Source of the DNA: DATFVJ01 sp963851085
Lineage (GTDB): Bacteria > Actinomycetota > Actinomycetes > Streptosporangiales > Streptosporangiaceae
Length of the DNA: 64,000 nucleotides
Assembly: GCA_963851085.1 (NCBI GenBank)
Contig: CAWKNX010000017.1
Coordinates: 1 to 64,000 of the forward strand
Reading direction: 5' to 3'
The first letter of the stretch is position 1; each line of letters opens with the position of its first letter. Position numbers and translations under genes: made by a program. The notes under the pieces are model-generated. The model saw only the letters and a program-made list of their open reading frames with translations. It made no database searches and was not told the origin of the DNA. This document shows positions 9,420 to 18,028 of the stretch, piece after piece.

Positions 9420-9774
9420 GGGAATTAGAAGACTTCTACTGACCGTGGATCGGCTGATTCCCATCCAGCATTGAGCGGCCGCCACGGTATGCGGGGATCC
9501 CGGGGGAGGTCACCCATTACTACGGCTGCGCGGCGCCTCGGGTAGCGATGGATAGCGACAGCGATGGCCCATTGCTGCAATGGGACGACAGCAATGGGCC
9601 ATCGCTGCTGCTCTTTGACGGGACCTGGAGGGTGAATCGTCGCGAGTGGGTTGGCTGTCTTGCGACATAGGAGGCTGCCGTCGCGCTGTGCTGGTGGTAG
9701 CTGGTCGGGTGCTGCGCGCGGCGCCGGGTGCCGCTGGGCACCGCGGGCTGGCCAGAGCGGGCGGCAGCCCGGGA
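9420..9774. other. Convergent spacer
   Basis: Between two converging genes. It holds only the strong inverted repeat at 9559–9607 and no gene. Confidence 0.6.
9559..9607. terminator. Bidirectional stem-loop
   Basis: CAGCGATGGCCCATTGCTG (9559–9577) and CAGCAATGGGCCATCGCTG (9589–9607) form a perfect 19-bp stem with an 11-base loop between converging genes. A third CAATGGG lies in the loop, so alternative pairings are possible. Confidence 0.65.
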
Positions 9775-10506
9775 TCAGCTCGCCTGCCGGTAGCGGTCCA
9801 GGATCGCGGCGCGCAACGCCGGTGCTGACGTGCCGAGCGCCGAAAGGATGGGAGGCAGCAGCCCGCTGTTCATGGCGATGAGGCCGAGAGCGACGTGCTC
9901 GACGCCGATGTAGCTGTCGTGCCGGGCCTCGGCCTCGAGGAGGGCATTCTGCAAGCTCTTCTTGGCGCCAGGGGTAAACGGGATGTGCCCAGTGGGGCGG
10001 GCGCCGGTGGCCTGGTAGCGGCCGGTGGCGTCCGCGGGCCTGGTGTCGGGGGCCGGTGCCGCGGGGACGGGGTGCCGGGCGCGGCGCCGCCGGCGCCAGC
10101 TTCGCACGAGGCTGGGGGGCATTGCCCGGCGGGGGCTGAGCCGGGATGGGCGAGGCCTGCGGTGGACGGCCTGGCCGGCTCGTGTGAGGGCTTCCGGCCC
10201 GAAGGACGCCTCGATCCTGGCGCGCACGGCGTCGAGATCAATCCCGATGGAGGACAGCGCGTCGTGGTCGAGGTCGCCGAACAGGCCGGCCGCGGCCCCC
10301 AGTCCGACAAGACGGACGATCTCCTCCTCGACGCGTTCCGGCGTCATGCCGTACTCGCGTAGGACGGCGCTCGCCGGCTGGCCGGTGGAGACGAGGGCGA
10401 GCAGGACATGCTCGCCGCCGATGTAGCGGTGCCCGAGCCTGCGGGCGTGCTGCTGAGCATGGACTATGACCGTGCGGGTGTCTCGGGTGAAGCGTTCGAA
10501 CATCAT
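9775..10506 (-). CDS. Clp N-terminal-domain protein (no ATPase)
   Basis: A 243-aa protein with two Clp amino-terminal repeats, one at the N-terminus (FTRDTRTVIVHAQQHARRLG, then YIGGEHVLLALV) and one near the C-terminus (SYIGVEHVALGLIA). An Arg/Pro-rich linker joins them. There is no AAA+ domain, so it cannot be a ClpC unfoldase. Such stand-alone proteins are thought to bind Clp substrates or adaptors. The ATG at 10506 follows GGGAGGCG and overlaps the stop of the HTH gene upstream, so the two are translationally coupled. Confidence 0.85.
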   Translation of the reverse strand: MMFERFTRDTRTVIVHAQQHARRLGHRYIGGEHVLLALVSTGQPASAVLREYGMTPERVEEEIVRLVGLGAAAGLFGDLDHDALSSIGIDLDAVRARIEASFGPEALTRAGQAVHRRPRPSRLSPRRAMPPSLVRSWRRRRRARHPVPAAPAPDTRPADATGRYQATGARPTGHIPFTPGAKKSLQNALLEAEARHDSYIGVEHVALGLIAMNSGLLPPILSALGTSAPALRAAILDRYRQAS

Positions 10507-10724
10507 CGCCTCCCGACCCGCTTGCCGTACTTGCGGTGCACGGTCTGCTTGGTGACGCCGAGCCGCTCGGCAATGTCCTGCCAGGACCACCCCAGCTTCC
10601 GCGCGCTCTCGACTTGGAGGATCTCCAGCCGTTCGGTGAGTGCTCGCAGGGCCGCCACCGCGCGGAGCCCGACGTCGGGGTCGTTGCTGGCGGCACCCTC
10701 GGTGATTTCGAGTGCGGTTTCCAT
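10503..10724 (-). CDS. Small helix-turn-helix regulator of the Clp-N operon
   Basis: A 73-residue protein with a C-terminal HTH (WSWQDIAERLGVTKQTVHRKYGK), as found upstream of Clp-N proteins in actinobacteria. An ATG four codons upstream (10736) is in frame but lies inside an operator palindrome. A promoter TTGACA-N18-TATGCT places the transcript start at about 10725, so the ATG at 10724 would be a leaderless start. It likely represses its own operon through the paired palindromes. Confidence 0.75.
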   Translation of the reverse strand: METALEITEGAASNDPDVGLRAVAALRALTERLEILQVESARKLGWSWQDIAERLGVTKQTVHRKYGKRVGRR

Positions 10725-10728
10725 GGCC

Positions 10729-10772
10729 GTCAGCATATGCTGACGCAGGAAGGATTGTCAACATATGCTGAC
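10729..10772 (-). promoter_or_regulatory. Promoter and twin operators of the HTH–Clp-N operon
   Basis: Two copies of GTCAGCATATGCTGAC occur: a perfect palindrome at 10729–10744 and a copy with one mismatch at 10757–10772, centred 28 bp apart. On the minus strand the -35 TTGACA (10756–10761) and -10 TATGCT (10732–10737), 18 bases apart, each overlap one operator. This is the layout expected for autorepression. Confidence 0.75.
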
Positions 10773-10829
10773 GCGACGTCGGGCGACTCAGCGCCTGGGG
10801 CCGCAGCGGCGGGTGCGCAGGAAGCCGGC

Positions 10830-11995
10830 TCAGACCAGGGCCGGCCTGCCTCGCTTGATCAACTGGTCCGCGATGATGGCCCGCTGAACCTCGCTCGTGC
10901 CCTCCCAGATGCGCTCCACGCGAAGCTCGCGGAAGAACCGCTCGGCCACGTTTTCCCGCATGTAGCCGCGCCCCCCAAAGACCTGAACCGCCCGGTCGGC
11001 CACCCGCCCCGCCATCTCGGATGAGAACAGCTTCGCCATCGAGCAATGCGCGTGCTGCCTTTTCACATCGGCGCCGGAATCGGCGCCGCGCGCCGTCTCG
11101 TAGGTGAGAGACTTGGCCGCGAAGAGTTCGGTGAGACTGTCGGCGAGCATCGCCTGCACGGCACCGAACTCGCTGATTGGCTGGCCCTGAACCTGCCGCT
11201 CCGTGGCAAAGGCGGCCATTTCCTCAGTCAGCCGCTCGGCTGCGCCAAGACACCGCGCGGCCACCATCAGCCGCTCGAAACGGAACCACTCGTACGCGAA
11301 GCTCATGCCGTCGCCCTCGGCGCCTACGAGATGACTCGCAGGAACGAGGACGTCATCGAAGGCCACGATCGGATGGTGATGGCTGATCGTGTGTGAGTAC
11401 GCGGGTGTCCTTACGACCTTGACCCCGGGGCTCGGCAGGTCGACCAGGAACATGGCGTGCTCACCCCCGTGCGCGCCGCCGAGCAGCTTGGCCTGGAAAA
11501 GGCGTAGTCCGCGGTGTTGAACGACGTCACATGCCACTTCACGCCGTTGAGGATGTACGCGTCGCCGTCTCGCATGGCGGTCGCCTCGATGGCCTCGACG
11601 TCAGAACCCGCGCCCTCCTCGGTGATCGCGTAGCACTCTTCCCGTTCGCCGCGGATCGTGGGGACGACGAAGCGCTCGAGCTGAAACGGCGTGGCAACGG
11701 CCGGCAGCCACGACGGAGGTGTCGTGGCGACCCACGCGAGCGCGTTGGTGACCCGGCCGGCCTGCTCCTGGACTAGAACCTGCTGCAAGACCGTGCAGCC
11801 GCCGCCACCGAGCTCTTTCGGCATGTTGGTCGCGCAGAGCCCGAGTTCGCGCGCCCGCGCGACGTGGCGGGCAGCGATATCGCCGGGCAGTTCGCCGGCG
11901 TTGAGTTCCGCCGTGACCTCGAAGGGGATCAGTTCGTCCGCGAGAGCGCGCGCACGCTCCTGGATCGCGAGATCCTCATCCGACAAGCCGTACAT
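10830..11995 (-). CDS. Acyl-CoA dehydrogenase, frameshifted
   Basis: A flavoenzyme that oxidises acyl-CoA thioesters (about 388 aa). The N-terminal part (start MYGLSDEDLAIQERARALAD at 11995) holds the ITEEGAGSDVEAIEATA flavin-binding stretch. The C-terminal part holds VQVFGGRGYMRENVAERFFR and the final IWEGTSEVQR motif with its catalytic-region Glu. The two halves are in different frames, joining near 11500 after the NTADYAF segment, where a short A run occurs. One missing or extra base explains it. Downstream on the same strand are the Clp-N operon genes, which have their own promoter. Confidence 0.8.
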
Positions 11996-12207
11996 TCCAC
12001 TCCCCTGTCCTGACGCCTCGTGTCCGAAAGTGCTGGCGCTGACGGATAGCCCAACCGCGAGGCGGGCTGCACACACCGCGTGGACCGCCGTCGACGGCTC
12101 CCAAGATCCACAAACCCCTCAGAAAGACGTGCTCCGTGCCTGGCGCCGGGGCAGGGCTGCCTGCGGCCAGGCCGTGTCGGGCCGTCCGGCCGGACGTGTC
12201 CCACGTG

Positions 12208-12385
12208 CGCGGGGCCGGATCGTGTGGGTCCGGCCGGGCCCGCGGACCGGTGCCACTCCTTCGTGGTGGCCCGGCCGGACGTGCGGGCCGGTGTCACCGT
12301 TTGTGTGGTGGCCGGCCGGTCCCGTAGGTCCGTGCCACTTCCGCGCGGTGGCCGGCCAGCTCCGCCAGGCCGGTGCCACTTTGCG
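12208..12385. repeat. Degenerate tandem repeat with exact 41-bp period
   Basis: The phrase GGTGCCAC(T/C) or a one-base variant recurs at 12249, 12290, 12331 and 12372, each 41 bases apart. GTGGTGGCC-GGCC segments lie in between. A fainter unit precedes them. 41 bp is close to four DNA turns, so the units would be on one face of the helix. Confidence 0.75.
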
Positions 12386-12421
12386 CAGGCAGCAACGACG
12401 CGCAGCCGTTAAGGAGAAATC

Positions 12422-12442
12422 TTGACTGACTGTTCAGTTTAG
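12422..12442. promoter_or_regulatory. TetR-type operator 2 (FAD oxidoreductase)
   Basis: TTGACTGACTGTTCAGTTTA matches the shared palindrome at 14 of 16 core bases. It lies 16 bases before the first possible start of the truncated FAD oxidoreductase. TAGACT at 12450–12455 could be the -10 for a leaderless transcript. Confidence 0.7.
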
Positions 12443-12457
12443 GCCAGCATAGACTGC

Positions 12458-12940
12458 GTGCCAATGCCAGCCGCTGGCGAGTCAGGCACTGCCGACGCTG
12501 TCATTGTCGGCGGTGGGACGGTCGGGGCGTGGTGCGTGTGCTTCCTGAGGCGCAGCGGCCTGCGCCGGGTCGTGCTGCTCGAGAAGGGCATGCTGGGCCA
12601 GGGAGCGAGCAGCCGGGCAGCGGGGATCGTCCGCACCCAGGGCGGCACGCCGTGGGCAGTGCGGCTCGGCCAGTGGTCACGCCGGTTCTACCTCAGTCAG
12701 CAGGACGAATTCGGCATCGATTCTGGGTTCGTCGAGCAGGGATACCTGCTGCCGTGCTTCACCGAGGCCGAGATGGCGGCGGCCCGCGAGCGGTTCGCCA
12801 TGCAGACCGCGCTCGGCCTGCCCGTGCGCTGGCTGGATCCGCAGGAGGTGGACGCGCTCAATCCGGCGCTGGCGCCTGGGCTGACCCTTGGCGGCACGTT
12901 CTGCGCTGAGGACGGGCCGACGAAGCTCTGTCCGCAGTAG
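12458..12940 (+). pseudogene. FAD-dependent oxidoreductase (DAO family), truncated
   Basis: The first 160 residues of a D-amino-acid-oxidase/sarcosine-oxidase-type flavoenzyme. It has the dinucleotide fold VIVGGGTVGAWCVCFLRR followed by GASSRAAGIVRTQGG. A TAG ends the frame at 12938, where a normal member would continue for 250–300 residues. The following 70 bases do not restore it. The start is GTG 12458 or ATG 12464, without a ribosome-binding site. It carries the shared operator, so it was a regulon member before truncation. Confidence 0.75.
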
Positions 12941-13015
12941 ATCGAGGAAAGCGCAGGCGGAGGCCACGCTCGCCGCTCTGCGTGGACGTGCTTGGTGCTG
13001 TGAGCCGGGCCGGAA

Positions 13016-13309
13016 TTAAGCGTCCGGCCGTTCGTCCTGCAACGGGAGAACGAATGTCCCACGGCCGTGAACCGTGATTATCAGTCCACGCTCACGAAGG
13101 ATCTTCATGGCGTGTCTCACGGTCGTGTAGGCAACGCCGTACTCCTCAGCGAGCGAGCGCTCGGCCGGTAGCTTGCGCGCTATCTCACCCGACTCGATCC
13201 GGCGCGCTACGTCGTCGGCTACCTGGACGTAGGCGTGCTCTCGTCCATAGGGATCGATTGGACGTACAGGGCTCACATGATCACGGTAGACATGCCCTGA
13301 GCTGCTCAA
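13016..13309 (-). CDS. GntR-type DNA-binding protein, HTH domain only
   Basis: A winged-helix GntR domain: YVQVADDVARRIESGEIA, then LPAERSLAEEYGVAYTTVRHAM, and the wing GRGTFVLP. There is no effector-binding domain. Proteins of this short type occur in actinobacteria beside clusters of very small genes, as here. The TTG at 13309 is the farthest start; a GTG at 13276 is equally likely. AGCTCCTATGAGCT, a small palindrome at 13328–13341, lies between it and the divergent small genes and may be the operator. Confidence 0.8.
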   Translation of the reverse strand: MSSSGHVYRDHVSPVRPIDPYGREHAYVQVADDVARRIESGEIARKLPAERSLAEEYGVAYTTVRHAMKILRERGLIITVHGRGTFVLPLQDERPDA

Positions 13310-13468
13310 ACCTCAGATAGCTCTGTAAGCTCCTATGAGCTATTATTCACGAGTGCGTCCGGTTACCCGGTCCCGGCAGCCGGACGGACATTCCTGCCCC
13401 GGGTTATTGCAACCGTTGCCAATGATCTCGGCTGGCCCGGGGTGGCAAGCCGACCGGAGGTGACCCTT

Positions 13469-13663
13469 GTGGCAGACGAGCTGGCCAAGCTCAGGTGCGA
13501 CTATCCGCTTTGGCGCATCGGGCGAGGTAAGCCAAGGCTCAGGATTCCTGGGGACAACTGGCTGATGGCCAGGCGCGGGGAGATCCTCTGTGTCGCCGAC
13601 AGCGTGCCAGCGCTGCGGGACAAGATCGAGCGCACGGAAGAGAAGGTCAAGCGGTCCAAGTGA
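13469..13663 (+). CDS. Small conserved protein, GntR-linked
   Basis: A 64-aa protein. The GTG at 13469 sits 6 bases after a perfect GGAGGTG. It contains DYPLWRIGRGKPRLRIPGDN and a charged C-terminus. I do not recognise a function. It is the first of three tiny genes that overlap by 4 bases each, divergent from the GntR gene, so they form one operon. Confidence 0.65.
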   Translation: MADELAKLRCDYPLWRIGRGKPRLRIPGDNWLMARRGEILCVADSVPALRDKIERTEEKVKRSK

Positions 13664-13862
13664 TCCCATCGGACCCGGGCGCGACCCCCCCAACCGTCCG
13701 CCAGATAGCGGAGCAGCATCCGCGCTGGCTCATCATGTTCGGCTGTTACAGCCGTCAGTACCTGGCGTCCCGCTGTTCGGCCCGGCTGGGCACCTCCTCT
13801 TCGATACCAATCCCTGGCGCCTGGCCGCCAGGATGTCCCGATTAGAGCAGGCCAGCAGATGA
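13660..13862 (+). CDS. Small conserved protein, frameshifted
   Basis: Starts at a GTG that overlaps the previous stop (GTGA). The first 36 codons read IAEQHPRWLIMFGCYSRQYL. The natural continuation, PLFGPAGHLLFDTNPWRLAA and then MSRLEQASR, is one base out of frame from about 13769 and ends at 13862, overlapping the next ATG. The overlap on both sides shows it was one gene. Function unknown. Confidence 0.55.
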
Positions 13863-14074
13863 CCATTGTTGAAGAGATCTACGACGCTCACCCTGGCTGG
13901 CGGGTCTGGCGGTCGGATCGTGGCATCTGGTACGCCGTCCAGGGCAGCGCTACCGCCTGGGGCCACACATTGGAGGAACTGGATGCCTCGGTCAGGGAGA
14001 TCAAAGCCGATTGGGTAGCAGCGGCGGAGCGGCTAGCCAGGCTGGCCGCTTACTCACCCCTCCGGCCTTGCTAG
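13859..14074 (+). CDS. Small conserved protein
   Basis: A 71-aa protein starting ATGACC, overlapping the previous TGA. It contains YDAHPGWRVWRSDRGIWYAV and an amphipathic helix at the end (VREIKADWVAAAERLARL). It resembles the second gene in its start (HPxWxI/V), so the two may be duplicated variants. Function unknown. Confidence 0.6.
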   Translation: MTIVEEIYDAHPGWRVWRSDRGIWYAVQGSATAWGHTLEELDASVREIKADWVAAAERLARLAAYSPLRPC

Positions 14075-14305
14075 CCGGATGACGTTCCCGCCTAACGGCG
14101 CCCGCGGGCGCCGCAGCACATACTCAAGCCCTTTGCGGGGGCAACCACAAGGCGCACAGGGCTGTCGGCAGCCCCAGCAACGGGCCATCGGTGCCGCTCC
14201 GTTGAGGGGACGTCGAGCACCTGTTACGCGTCATTTCCCAGCGGGCACCTGGAAGGGGACGGCCGATGCACACCAGGCTGCTGGGGGCGGGCGTGCTGGT
14301 GGCGG

Positions 14306-15112
14306 TCACAGTGCGCGGGCGAGGTCCGCCGAGATGTCCTGGAGCCATCGCAGCTCGTGCGCCAGGTATTCGAGGGAGCAGGCCGCGTCAACCGCGCTGA
14401 CCGGCCAGTACTTGATGCGCTCCGCCCCGGCCAGCGTGCACCGCGTCAGCGCCGGGATGATCGTTTTCCGGTCGGTGAGGCCGTAGGCGTCCACGAACAT
14501 GCGGAGCCGGACCGGCAGGTCAGGCAGCGGGTCGAATCCTGCTTCGGATAGCTGCCCGGGCGGTGCGAGAGGAACGAAGGCCCATGCCGCTGCGGCGAGA
14601 TCGACCAGCGGGTCGGCGGGCTGAGCGCTGTCCCAGTCGATGAACGCTACCGGTATCCCGTCGCGGTAGACGGTGTTCCAGGGGCCAAGGTCGCCGTGGG
14701 AGACGATCTCCCCGGGCCGGGGCGGGTGCGGGTGGAAGCGGTAGCCGGTGATCGCTGGCTGGAAGCCAGCGGCCGCCGAGTGCAGCTTGTGCAGCAGGTC
14801 CGCCGCGCCGCCCAGGGCGAGATCGGTCCTGGCATACGGCGGGAGCCGGTGCCCGTGCCCGGGTTCCCAGTGCGGGTCCACCGCGACGTCCCCGGCGATA
14901 AAGGTCAGCACTTCCCATTCCCGCTCGACCCCCAGCACCCGTGGCGAGCCCTCGAACCCGGCTGCCTGCAAATGGCGCAGATACTCGTGCACCGCTGGCG
15001 ACCACGGGCCTATTGGCCGCCGCAGCCGGTCACCGCGTCGAACGATGCCGCTGGTCATGCGCCCGCCCGAGAGCGGCACATCATCCGTCTGCGGTGGCTG
15101 GTGCTGGGCCAT
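14306..15112 (-). CDS. Aminoglycoside-phosphotransferase-family kinase
   Basis: A 268-aa APH-type kinase. The catalytic loop VSHGDLGPWNTVY gives the HGD-x4-N motif, and FIDWDSAQPADPLVDLAAAA carries the metal-binding Asp. The N-lobe is short (FIAGDVAVDPHW region). Many members phosphorylate small metabolites instead of antibiotics, so resistance cannot be inferred. The ATG at 15112 has a weak GGATG-type site; GTG 15115 is an alternative. Confidence 0.8.
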   Translation of the reverse strand: MAQHQPPQTDDVPLSGGRMTSGIVRRGDRLRRPIGPWSPAVHEYLRHLQAAGFEGSPRVLGVEREWEVLTFIAGDVAVDPHWEPGHGHRLPPYARTDLALGGAADLLHKLHSAAAGFQPAITGYRFHPHPPRPGEIVSHGDLGPWNTVYRDGIPVAFIDWDSAQPADPLVDLAAAAWAFVPLAPPGQLSEAGFDPLPDLPVRLRMFVDAYGLTDRKTIIPALTRCTLAGAERIKYWPVSAVDAACSLEYLAHELRWLQDISADLARAL

Positions 15113-15177
15113 CACACCAGTATCATCCGGGCCGCCTGGGAGCGTCAGCGCGCGGGGGTGGGGCACCAGCGAGGAGG

Positions 15178-16141
15178 TCAGCGTGTGGGGCGCGGCACCG
15201 CGAGGACGTCGGCGGCCATGGCGCCGGCCGGGCCGCACACGAGCGGGTTCACGTCCAGCGCTTCGAGTTCGTCGCCGAGTTCGCAGGCCAGCGACGACAA
15301 CGCGCGCCGGCCGTGAGCAGGACGACAGGCACGTCGCGCGCGGCCGCCTCGGCCAGCATCCGGCGTAGCACGGCCGGCTGGCGCATCGCCTCAAGCACCA
15401 GGGCGAGCACGCGGGTTTCCTCCAGTTCCAGCGCGTATCGCGCGTAGGACGCCGCCGCCGTGACGAGTTCCTGGCCGGATGAGACCGCCAGTGTGAAGCC
15501 GAGGGCGCGGCGGGTGCGCAGCAGCGCGGAGAAAACCGAGCCCGAATGGGTGACGAGGGCGACCGGGCCCCTGGGCAGCGGATCGGGCTCGTTGTAGCTG
15601 ACGGCGCGCAGCCCGTGGACGGTATTGACGAACCCCATGCACCCGGCACCGCACAGCGCCATGCCCGCGCCCGTCGCGATGGCGGCGAGCCGCGCACGCA
15701 GGTGCGGTACCGCTGGCAAGGGGGCCTCATAGGCCGTGCCGAAGATCACCGCCGACCGGTCACCCCGCTCCGCCGCGAGCCCGAGCTGGCCCTCAAGGGC
15801 CGCGTCGGGTACACCGAGCAGCACAAGGTCGACCGGGCGGGCACTTCTGAGAGCGAACGCAGGCAGCGGGTGCCGCCGATGTCCGCATACCGCGGGTTCA
15901 CCAGGTGCGTCCGCGGCGCCGACGGGCTGCGTGCCACTTCCTCGACCATGCGCTGCCCGAAACTTCCCGGCCGTGAACTCGCCCCCACGATCGCGACACT
16001 CCTGGCCTCGAGCATCGTGCTGAGACCCCCACCGGGCCCATCACTGGACTCCCCACCAGGCCCGCCGCTGGGCCCTCCGCCGGGCCCGCCGCTGGGCCCG
16101 CCGTGACGAGTCGGCGGGGTGGCAGGGACGGCTGGGGTCAC
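15178..16141 (-). pseudogene. ADP-forming acyl-CoA synthetase, internally deleted
   Basis: The CoA-binding domain is recognisable: SVAIVGASSRPGSFGQRM, then LVNPRYADIGGTRCLRSLSEVP. Out of frame come VLLGVPDAALEGQLGLAAERG, the AGMALCGAGCMGFVN phosphohistidine-domain segment and VALVTHSGSVFSALL. After VPVVLLTA the sequence jumps, again out of frame, to LACELGDELEALDVNPLVC, the end of the ATP-grasp part. About 350 residues are therefore missing between them. Two frameshifts plus the deletion make it non-functional. The original GTG at 16141 overlaps the stop of the FAD oxidoreductase, so the two were coupled. The low-complexity (GPSGGPGG) stretch follows the start. Confidence 0.75.
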
Positions 16142-17784
16142 GGCCGCGCCGCGCGCCTGCGCAGGAGGCCCGGACTGCGCTCGGCGCGCCGGTCGGCGAT
16201 AGCGGCCTTCGCCGCCTGCCAGCCGGGGATCCCGCACACGCCACCACCGCCGTGCGTCGCCGAACTCGCATAGTAGAGGCCGTCGATCGGGGTCCTGTAG
16301 TCGGCGAAGCCGGGCGAGGGACGCATGTGGAACAACTGCTCGAGCGACAGCTCGCCGTGGAAGATGTTGCCCCCGATCAGGCCGTATTCGTGCTCGAGCT
16401 GGTAGGGCCCGACGATGTCGGTGCGCAGGATCGAGGCCTTGAAGTTCGGCGCGAGCTCGTCGTAGCAGTCGATCATGCGGTCGGCGTAGGCCTCGAGCTC
16501 CTCGCGATGCGGCTCGGCATTCCAGTCGGCAGGAACCCACTGGGTGAACAGCGACATGATGTGGTAGCCCTCGGGGCAGAGCGTCTTGTCGAACGCGGTC
16601 GGGATCACCCCATCGCTGAATGGCCGGGCAGCCGCGCGGCCTTCGCGGGCGTCCAGGAAGGCACGCTCGATGAAATCGATCGTCGGCGCCATCTCCACCG
16701 AGCCGGTGTGATGCTCCTGTAGCTGCGTGCCCGGGTCGGCGATGAAATCTGGCAGTTCGGCCAGGGCAAGATTGATCTTCACGACCCCGCTGCGGCTCTT
16801 CCAGTGCTCGATGTCGGCGACGAAGTCGTCCGGCAGGTGCTCGCGGCCGACATGACCGAGGAATTCCGTCTGCGGATGCAGGCTGCTGACCACGATCGGG
16901 GCACTTAGCCGCTCGCCGCTTTCCAGTACCACGCCGGTGACCCGGCCGCCGCTGACCGTCGTGCGCGCCACTCGCGCGCCGGTACGGATCAGGGCGCCAC
17001 GACTGCGCGCCGAGGACGCGATCGCGTCGGCCACGGCGCCCATGCCGCCCTCGGGAAAGCCCCAGTTGCCGAGGTGACCGTCGCCGACGTCACCGATCGA
17101 GTGATGCGCCATGACGTACGCGGTCCCCGGCTCCTGCGGGCCGGCCCACGTCCCGATGACGCCATTGACCGCGAGCGCCCCCTTCACCTGGGGTGACTCG
17201 AACCAGTCGGCAAGGAGATCGCCGATGCTCATCGTCATCAGCCGGGTAACGTCGGCGACCGTGCGCACGCCGAGCCCGCGGTTGCGCCAGGCGAGCCGCA
17301 AGATGTCCGCGAGGTCCTTCGGCCGCCGTGAGCCGAGCCGCGGCGGCACAGTCAGCAGCAGTGGACCGAGCACGTCGGCCAGGCCGGACAGCCAGGCGTC
17401 CCACCGGGGCATCGCGTCCGCGTCCTTCTTCGACCACGCCGCGACCTCGTCGTAGTTGCGCTTCGCGTCATCGGCGTAGAGCTTGATCGAGCCACCCTCG
17501 GGAAAGGCCTGGTAGTAGGGGCCCATCGGGTAGATCTTGTATCCGTGACGCGGAAGTTCGAGCTCGCGGACGATCGTCGGCGGAAGCAGGCTCATGACGT
17601 ACGACAGCCTGGTGACACGGAACTCGGGCGCGTCGGGCCACGGCGCCTCGGTGGTGGCCGCCCCGCCTGTCTTGCTCCTTCCTTCGAGGACGATGGTCCG
17701 CGCACCGGCCCGCGCCAGGTACGCGGCAGCGACCAGCCCGTTGTGTCCTCCGCCCACTACGATTGCGTCATACGCTCCAGCCAT
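16138..17784 (-). CDS. PYROXD2-like FAD/NAD(P)-dependent oxidoreductase
   Basis: A 548-aa flavoprotein of the phytoene-desaturase/PYROXD2 group. It has the FAD fold YDAIVVGGGHNGLVAAAYLA, then LEGRSKTGGAATTEAPWP, the central NWGFPEGGMGAVADAIAS motif, and the C-terminal GLYYASSATHGGGGVCGIPG. Substrate unknown. The ATG at 17784 follows GGGAGGTCGGACTC. A perfect regulon operator lies at 17803–17823, and the downstream acyl-CoA synthetase remnant starts inside its stop codon. Intact. Confidence 0.85.
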   Translation of the reverse strand: MAGAYDAIVVGGGHNGLVAAAYLARAGARTIVLEGRSKTGGAATTEAPWPDAPEFRVTRLSYVMSLLPPTIVRELELPRHGYKIYPMGPYYQAFPEGGSIKLYADDAKRNYDEVAAWSKKDADAMPRWDAWLSGLADVLGPLLLTVPPRLGSRRPKDLADILRLAWRNRGLGVRTVADVTRLMTMSIGDLLADWFESPQVKGALAVNGVIGTWAGPQEPGTAYVMAHHSIGDVGDGHLGNWGFPEGGMGAVADAIASSARSRGALIRTGARVARTTVSGGRVTGVVLESGERLSAPIVVSSLHPQTEFLGHVGREHLPDDFVADIEHWKSRSGVVKINLALAELPDFIADPGTQLQEHHTGSVEMAPTIDFIERAFLDAREGRAAARPFSDGVIPTAFDKTLCPEGYHIMSLFTQWVPADWNAEPHREELEAYADRMIDCYDELAPNFKASILRTDIVGPYQLEHEYGLIGGNIFHGELSLEQLFHMRPSPGFADYRTPIDGLYYASSATHGGGGVCGIPGWQAAKAAIADRRAERSPGLLRRRAARP

Positions 17785-17802
17785 GAGTCCGACCTCCCGG
17801 AG

Positions 17803-17823
17803 TTGACTGAATGTTCAGTCTAG
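17803..17823. promoter_or_regulatory. TetR-type operator 3 (FAD oxidoreductase operon)
   Basis: GACTGAATGTTCAGTC (17805–17820) is a perfect GACTGAA-N2-TTCAGTC palindrome. It lies about 20 bases upstream of the oxidoreductase start and 206 bases before the TetR gene on the other side. Confidence 0.75.
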
Positions 17824-17926
17824 AAACCTGGTACCTTCGGGACAAGGGCACCCGGCTCGATCGCCAGAGCCGATCGCCGCAGGACCGTCACATTAGGACC
17901 GTCGCCGGATAACGATCGGCACGGCC

Positions 17927-17995
17927 GGTCGCCGGAGCCGGTCGCCGGAGCCGGTGGGCGGAGCCGGTCGCCGGAGACGGTGGGCGGAGACTGGT
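17927..17995. repeat. Short GC-rich tandem repeats
   Basis: About five tandem variants of GGTCGCCGGAGCC and GGTGGGCGGAGCC lie in the leader of the TetR gene. They make frames before 18029 appear open. Confidence 0.7.
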
Positions 17996-18028
17996 GCCGC
18001 GAGGCGTGGATTGGGCGAGGATGTCACC

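Larger units (their letters stand above)
12012..12457. other. Spacer with phased repeats and operator
   Basis: No gene is supported. It contains the 41-bp-period repeat (12208–12385) and the second TetR-type operator (12422–12442). Confidence 0.6.

Noticed and set aside
9775..11046. A 423-codon minus-strand frame covering the Clp-N gene and more
   Set aside because: Its first 180 codons overlap the acyl-CoA dehydrogenase and HTH genes in another frame and have no domain. The real gene starts at 10506 with a ribosome-binding site.
12208..12385. A CRISPR array
   Set aside because: The units are degenerate throughout, with no identical repeats separated by unique spacers, and no cas genes are present.
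14306..15112. An aminoglycoside resistance gene
   Set aside because: Only the general kinase motifs are seen. The family mostly acts on other small molecules, so resistance is not supported.
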